Below are positions 60,330-64,000 of a DNA stretch of 64,000 bases, in pieces; the stretch's first letter is position 1, and every line of letters begins with the position of its first letter. This DNA comes from Rotaria sp. Silwood1 (lineage: Eukaryota; Rotifera; Eurotatoria; Philodinida; Philodinidae): the NCBI GenBank assembly GCA_905250075.1, contig CAJNOP010000029.1, forward strand, positions 931,414-995,413, written 5' to 3'. The notes under the pieces are model-generated. The model ran no database searches. It was not told the DNA's origin and worked only from the letters and a program-made list of their open reading frames with translations. A program made the position numbers and the translations under genes.

Positions 60330-61612
60330 TTAATTGGGTCTTACACTCGTTTGATGACGAGTACCGATAACATTTATATTTTGAATATCAAGTGCATATG
60401 GATCTGAAAGAGCTGTTGTTGGATTAAAATTTACAGGAATTGATACCGGATGACATTGAGCTTGATCTTTTGTTGTTGATGAATTAGTTCTATTGGAATG
60501 TTGTTTAAAGGCATGTGAAACAATCGATGAATCAATACACATTGGAATATAATGTGTACCAGATGGATGTAGAACAAATATTGGCACTTTAACAGCAGAA
60601 TCATACTGTTCAGTTGAAGATTGTTGTTCTCCGATTGAAGTTTGTAAATCACTATGTTTATATTCTTCTACGTCAGATATAGTACATAATTTATCATCAT
60701 TCTTATTTGATAAATTAGATTTTTTTAATTCTTCTTTAGCGCATATTGGTGATTGAATTCGTTTATCAGATAAAGATAAATATTTCGATCGTTTTCTATC
60801 TGGCTGAACTAAAATATTTAAAAAGAAATCAATTAATTGTATTCTGTATGTTTTTATCAAATTTGTAATTCTGACCGGTTATGTTTTTTACATCAATTTC
60901 TTTTTCTTTACAGTATTGTGCGAATTCGTTAAGTTGATCACTCTGGGCATATTCACTAACAAAGTCAAATATATCAGAAAGTCCATTTTGATAACCAGTT
61001 CGATATGAATCAAGATTTGTATCAGTATTGTTAGCTATTAAAAATAGAACAATTATATGAATAAATATGATCTTTAAGTATTATCTTACAATTTTTTTCT
61101 AACGTTGATATTAAATGGCGCATATGAGTAATAGCCATTTCGATGATTTCTGTTTTTTCAATACGTCGTTGAGTTTCATTATTTTTATGAGGTGTTAATT
61201 GTAATAGTTCATTAAGACAAGCATTCATACGATCTCGACGACGTTTTTCAATTAATCGATGAGATTTTGGATCCTATTTTTTTTAAAATACCAAAAACAT
61301 ATGGAGATTTTTTAAAATTTTATTACAACGAACTCTTAATGCCATTGATTTTCCCCTTCGAAAATCGGAGCTTTCATTACCAGTAGTACCCACTTTTGAT
61401 TGCCTGCTATTTTTCCAAGAAAATAATATATTAAAATGAAAAAAAAACAAAACATTGTAAATATACCTGTTTGGATCAATGAATTCTTCATCAGCTGAAT
61501 TACTGTATGATCGATCATCAAGCACAATTTCTAATGTTGATGATGATATTGTTGAAGATAAGCAATCCTCTAATACACGTTTTTTATTTTCACTATGATT
61601 TTGTAAAGCCAT
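60330..61612 (-). CDS. cwo-like: Clockwork-orange-like bHLH-Orange transcriptional repressor, 5 coding exons
   Basis: Exons are 61612-61467, 61406-61394 (13 nt), 61273-61090, 61034-60876 and 60808-60330. Phases match and give 326 aa. Family members bind E-boxes and repress transcription, and in insects cwo dampens CLOCK/CYCLE targets in the circadian loop. The bHLH basic region reads [17 protein letters not shown] at about residues 54-70, with helix 2 containing [19 protein letters not shown], both very close to cwo. The Orange domain ([20 protein letters not shown]) fills exon 4. The last exon has the motif [16 protein letters not shown], as I recall from cwo. I see no C-terminal WRPW, which argues against Hairy/E(spl). 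HEY or DEC-type relatives are the alternatives. A ctctag acceptor just before the ATG suggests a 5' untranslated exon upstream. Confidence 0.8.
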
Positions 61613-64000
61613 ATTACTACAATATCTAGAGAATGTAAAAACAATACTAATTAAGATAAAGATATGTCATAAACGTTAGTAGACAAATACAGAGCACCAT
61701 GACCTTGATTAGAATCTACTAAATAGAAGAAAAAAAAACAGAACATATACTGTCATTCCATTTTTATTACTGGTCGTTTTATTTTTATCTTGAATGTTTT
61801 TTTTTTTTCAACTGAAAATATAAAAGAAAAGAAGTCTATGCTATTACCACGTGATCGTTCGACAGATAGATATATTCTTTAGAACATCAAATACATCAGA
61901 TATTGATAGAAATAATGTATTGGTCGACAAGGAATATTAGGAGCAAGAATAAGAGAATAACAAAATACAATCGACGCATAGAAAGACGAACGGGATGTAA
62001 CGATATTGTAAACATATATATATTTCATTCTTTTCCTTACGTCTTTTTCTCCATAGCAAACATATTCGATTTTAGTTGTCATGCATCGTATGTAAGACGC
62101 TCGTTTCATACAAAGCGAACAAATGTTTTTGATTGATCCTTCATTACAAAAGAGAAATGAATGAAAGATATTATCACCATATCAATAGGTAGTGACCTCA
62201 GAACCCTTGAGTAGACCAGAATGTATCCTAGACTTTGGCTTCATAAGCTTGATTACACTCAAACGCTGGTTTCTCATCGCACTAGATTGATATATTTGTA
62301 CAGTGAACTAAAATTTTCGTAAAAATATCAACAATTTTGCCGTCATTGATGGCAAACAGTATAAGTTATTCATTGGGATAGTCTTCAGAAACATTTGAAA
62401 GGAAGTAACGAGTTTTGTATAATTAAATGTTAGCCTGTGTACCGGCGGCACCTTGAAGTAATACTCTGTTATTAAAAGTGAAGAATTAATGTACAGAAAA
62501 CTCGAACTAGGTCAACTAGAACCTATTAATAAAAATATTGTTCGCTTTCAGTGCCTAAGCGCACGTGCCTATTAAATATTTTCAGCACATTACACGAACA
62601 CGCGATTCAATTCTTTTTTTTTTCCTTTGGAAGGGGGCAATAAATACTGCTGCGTCGATATTATTCGTGTTTCGATAGAGCAGATGAAAATTTTCCTTTT
62701 GAAAATTGAAATTTAACAAACGCAAAATCTTCACGTGTTGTTTAACGTGCACGTATTTTTACACAGGTTGTGAAAAGTTTTCTAATCTTTACAAGAATTA
62801 TAGCCTACAAAAAAAAAACAAGATATAATAACATTAAAAATGTTCGTTCTTACACCATTCAATTTTTAATTTCTCGATGCGAATATTTGACAAACTAAGT
62901 TAACTCTACACTATATTCAAAAAATACAAACACTTACAACCATATTTACATGAAGAGTATAATGCAACTCTTATGATACTAAGTGGATGTCATTTCAAAA
63001 AAGTCATGAAGATGTAAAGCCGTCGACACATTAGAAGACTCGGGATCTTCTATTGTGTCTTATCGTTCATAAGTTAAAAGGGAGGTCTTTTATTATGTCC
63101 CTAAAAAAAGTCATCTTTTTTGATGGTCTCGCCAGCAAATCTTAGTTTCACTTGATTTTTGTCCAGTATATTGTTATTAAACGAGTTTGTTTCACTTATT
63201 TCACGTGTCTAGAATAACAAAGAAAGAGATATTATCCTATAAAAAAAAAGGAAGACCATTGTTGGTAAGAAGTGCTCTTAGAACAATATGGTCAACGTAA
63301 CCTAGCATTTTGGTACGATATCTAGTTACGTTCTTTTTCCTCAAGGCTAACGTAAGACCTATCACTGGCAACATTTTATCTTGTTAATAACTAAATAAAT
63401 GTAAAAAAGAAAATTAAATTGTTTTTATCGAATTCATTTAATTCAGCTACCTATGTGGAAATTTGATTAGTTTAGATGGAATTTGTTCACAGTGAATTTT
63501 GTCACTTGCATAGTTATTAGTCCCAAGATAACTTCAAGGAATACGGTTGTTTTGTGAGGAAACTATTTATAGAAAATCAGCAGTTGAATACACAGTTTGT
63601 ATTTTCTTTTGCGTCTGTTTCGAAAAATGCCTTGAATTTTATTGAGAAAAGAAATACGTTCTGAAACTCAAGAGAAATACTCACATATAAAACCATGACG
63701 TATATACATGAAGTTATGTTTGTTTCAATTATGAAAGACTGTTTCGTGGTACAAACACTTCGGATTTTCTTGAAGAAAGCCAAAGATGAAGAGGCTTTTT
63801 AATTAATACACAGCAGCATTTTACCTAATCTGTTACTATTTTACAAAGATTTCTTCATGTGTTGTACAGATGCATATGCACTGTGTTCATCAGACCCTAT
63901 GATCATGAAAGCGTGTTTTTCATGTATAGAACCTGAAGAATGTTTTCAGAGTAAGCTATAAAGGAGAACTAAAATCACTCTACGATATGCTTTTAACAAA
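61613..64000. other. 5' flank of the cwo-like gene to the window end
   Basis: No coding exon is supported. A 5' untranslated exon of the bHLH gene is expected somewhere here because of the acceptor-like ctctag that precedes its ATG. The E-box cluster lies within. The open frames at 61879-62136 and 63577-63783 show no splice support or homology that I recognise. Confidence 0.55.
61848..63207. promoter_or_regulatory. Cluster of four CACGTG E-boxes upstream of the cwo-like gene
   Basis: Perfect CACGTG hexamers lie at 61848-61853, 62562-62567, 62732-62737 and 63202-63207. All are in non-coding DNA on the 5' side of the gene. CACGTG is the site of CLOCK/CYCLE and of cwo-type repressors. At roughly 30 percent GC the hexamer is expected about once per 16 kb by chance. 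Whether any is bound is unknown. Confidence 0.5.

Noticed and set aside
1-64000. tRNA, rRNA, CRISPR, LTR or other virus-like elements
   Set aside because: I looked for tRNA box motifs, repeat-spacer arrays, reverse transcriptase, integrase and capsid-like motifs on both strands and saw none. Motifs resembling GGTTCGA were donors or isolated hits.

Overview
The window is AT-rich nuclear DNA from an invertebrate animal. It has multi-exon genes with GT-AG introns, long A/T runs and many microsatellites, and its genes are typical of bilaterians (type III neural cadherin, LIM-only factor, Orange-domain bHLH, organic cation transporter). No feature fixes the clade. An AT-rich protostome such as a rotifer or a mite would fit, but this is only a guess.

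All seven well-supported genes read on the minus strand. From low to high coordinates they are: an LMO4-like LIM-only gene (2404-7414, 3 exons); a single-exon small heat-shock/alpha-crystallin gene (10007-10735); an SLC22-type MFS transporter (11924-16024, 3 exons); a neural (N-)cadherin gene (17671-37288, 19 exons, about 3174 aa, every intron phase matching); a single-exon multi-membrane-span protein of unknown family (39695-41419); a KIF26/VAB-8-like pseudokinesin (core 41826-49306, likely 5' exons out to 52802); and a clockwork-orange-like bHLH-Orange repressor (60330-61612, 5 coding exons including a 13-nt microexon). Several coding exons are short or lack a start codon. I found them by matching splice sites and phases: LMO4 exon 1, cadherin exons 2 and 5, transporter exon 2, and kinesin exons 1, 3, B, C, H, I and J.

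The genes do not form a pathway. Cadherin, LMO4 and the KIF26-like protein all fit neural or cell-guidance roles. The bHLH gene fits a circadian or transcriptional feedback role, and four perfect CACGTG E-boxes lie in the 1.4 kb beginning about 240 bases upstream of its start codon.

Introns and intergenic DNA carry decayed repeats: a mariner transposase relic (about 28160-28700), two copies of a terminal-inverted-repeat element (27622-27800 and 32500-32603), a fold-back element (32045-32187) belonging to a dispersed degenerate repeat family, and two GC-richer patches inside cadherin introns. I saw no tRNA, rRNA, CRISPR array, LTR element or other virus-like element. The most unusual items are the shrunken pseudokinesin motor with a GC-AG intron, the E-box cluster, the microexon, the three-fold repetitive membrane protein and the inverted-repeat families.
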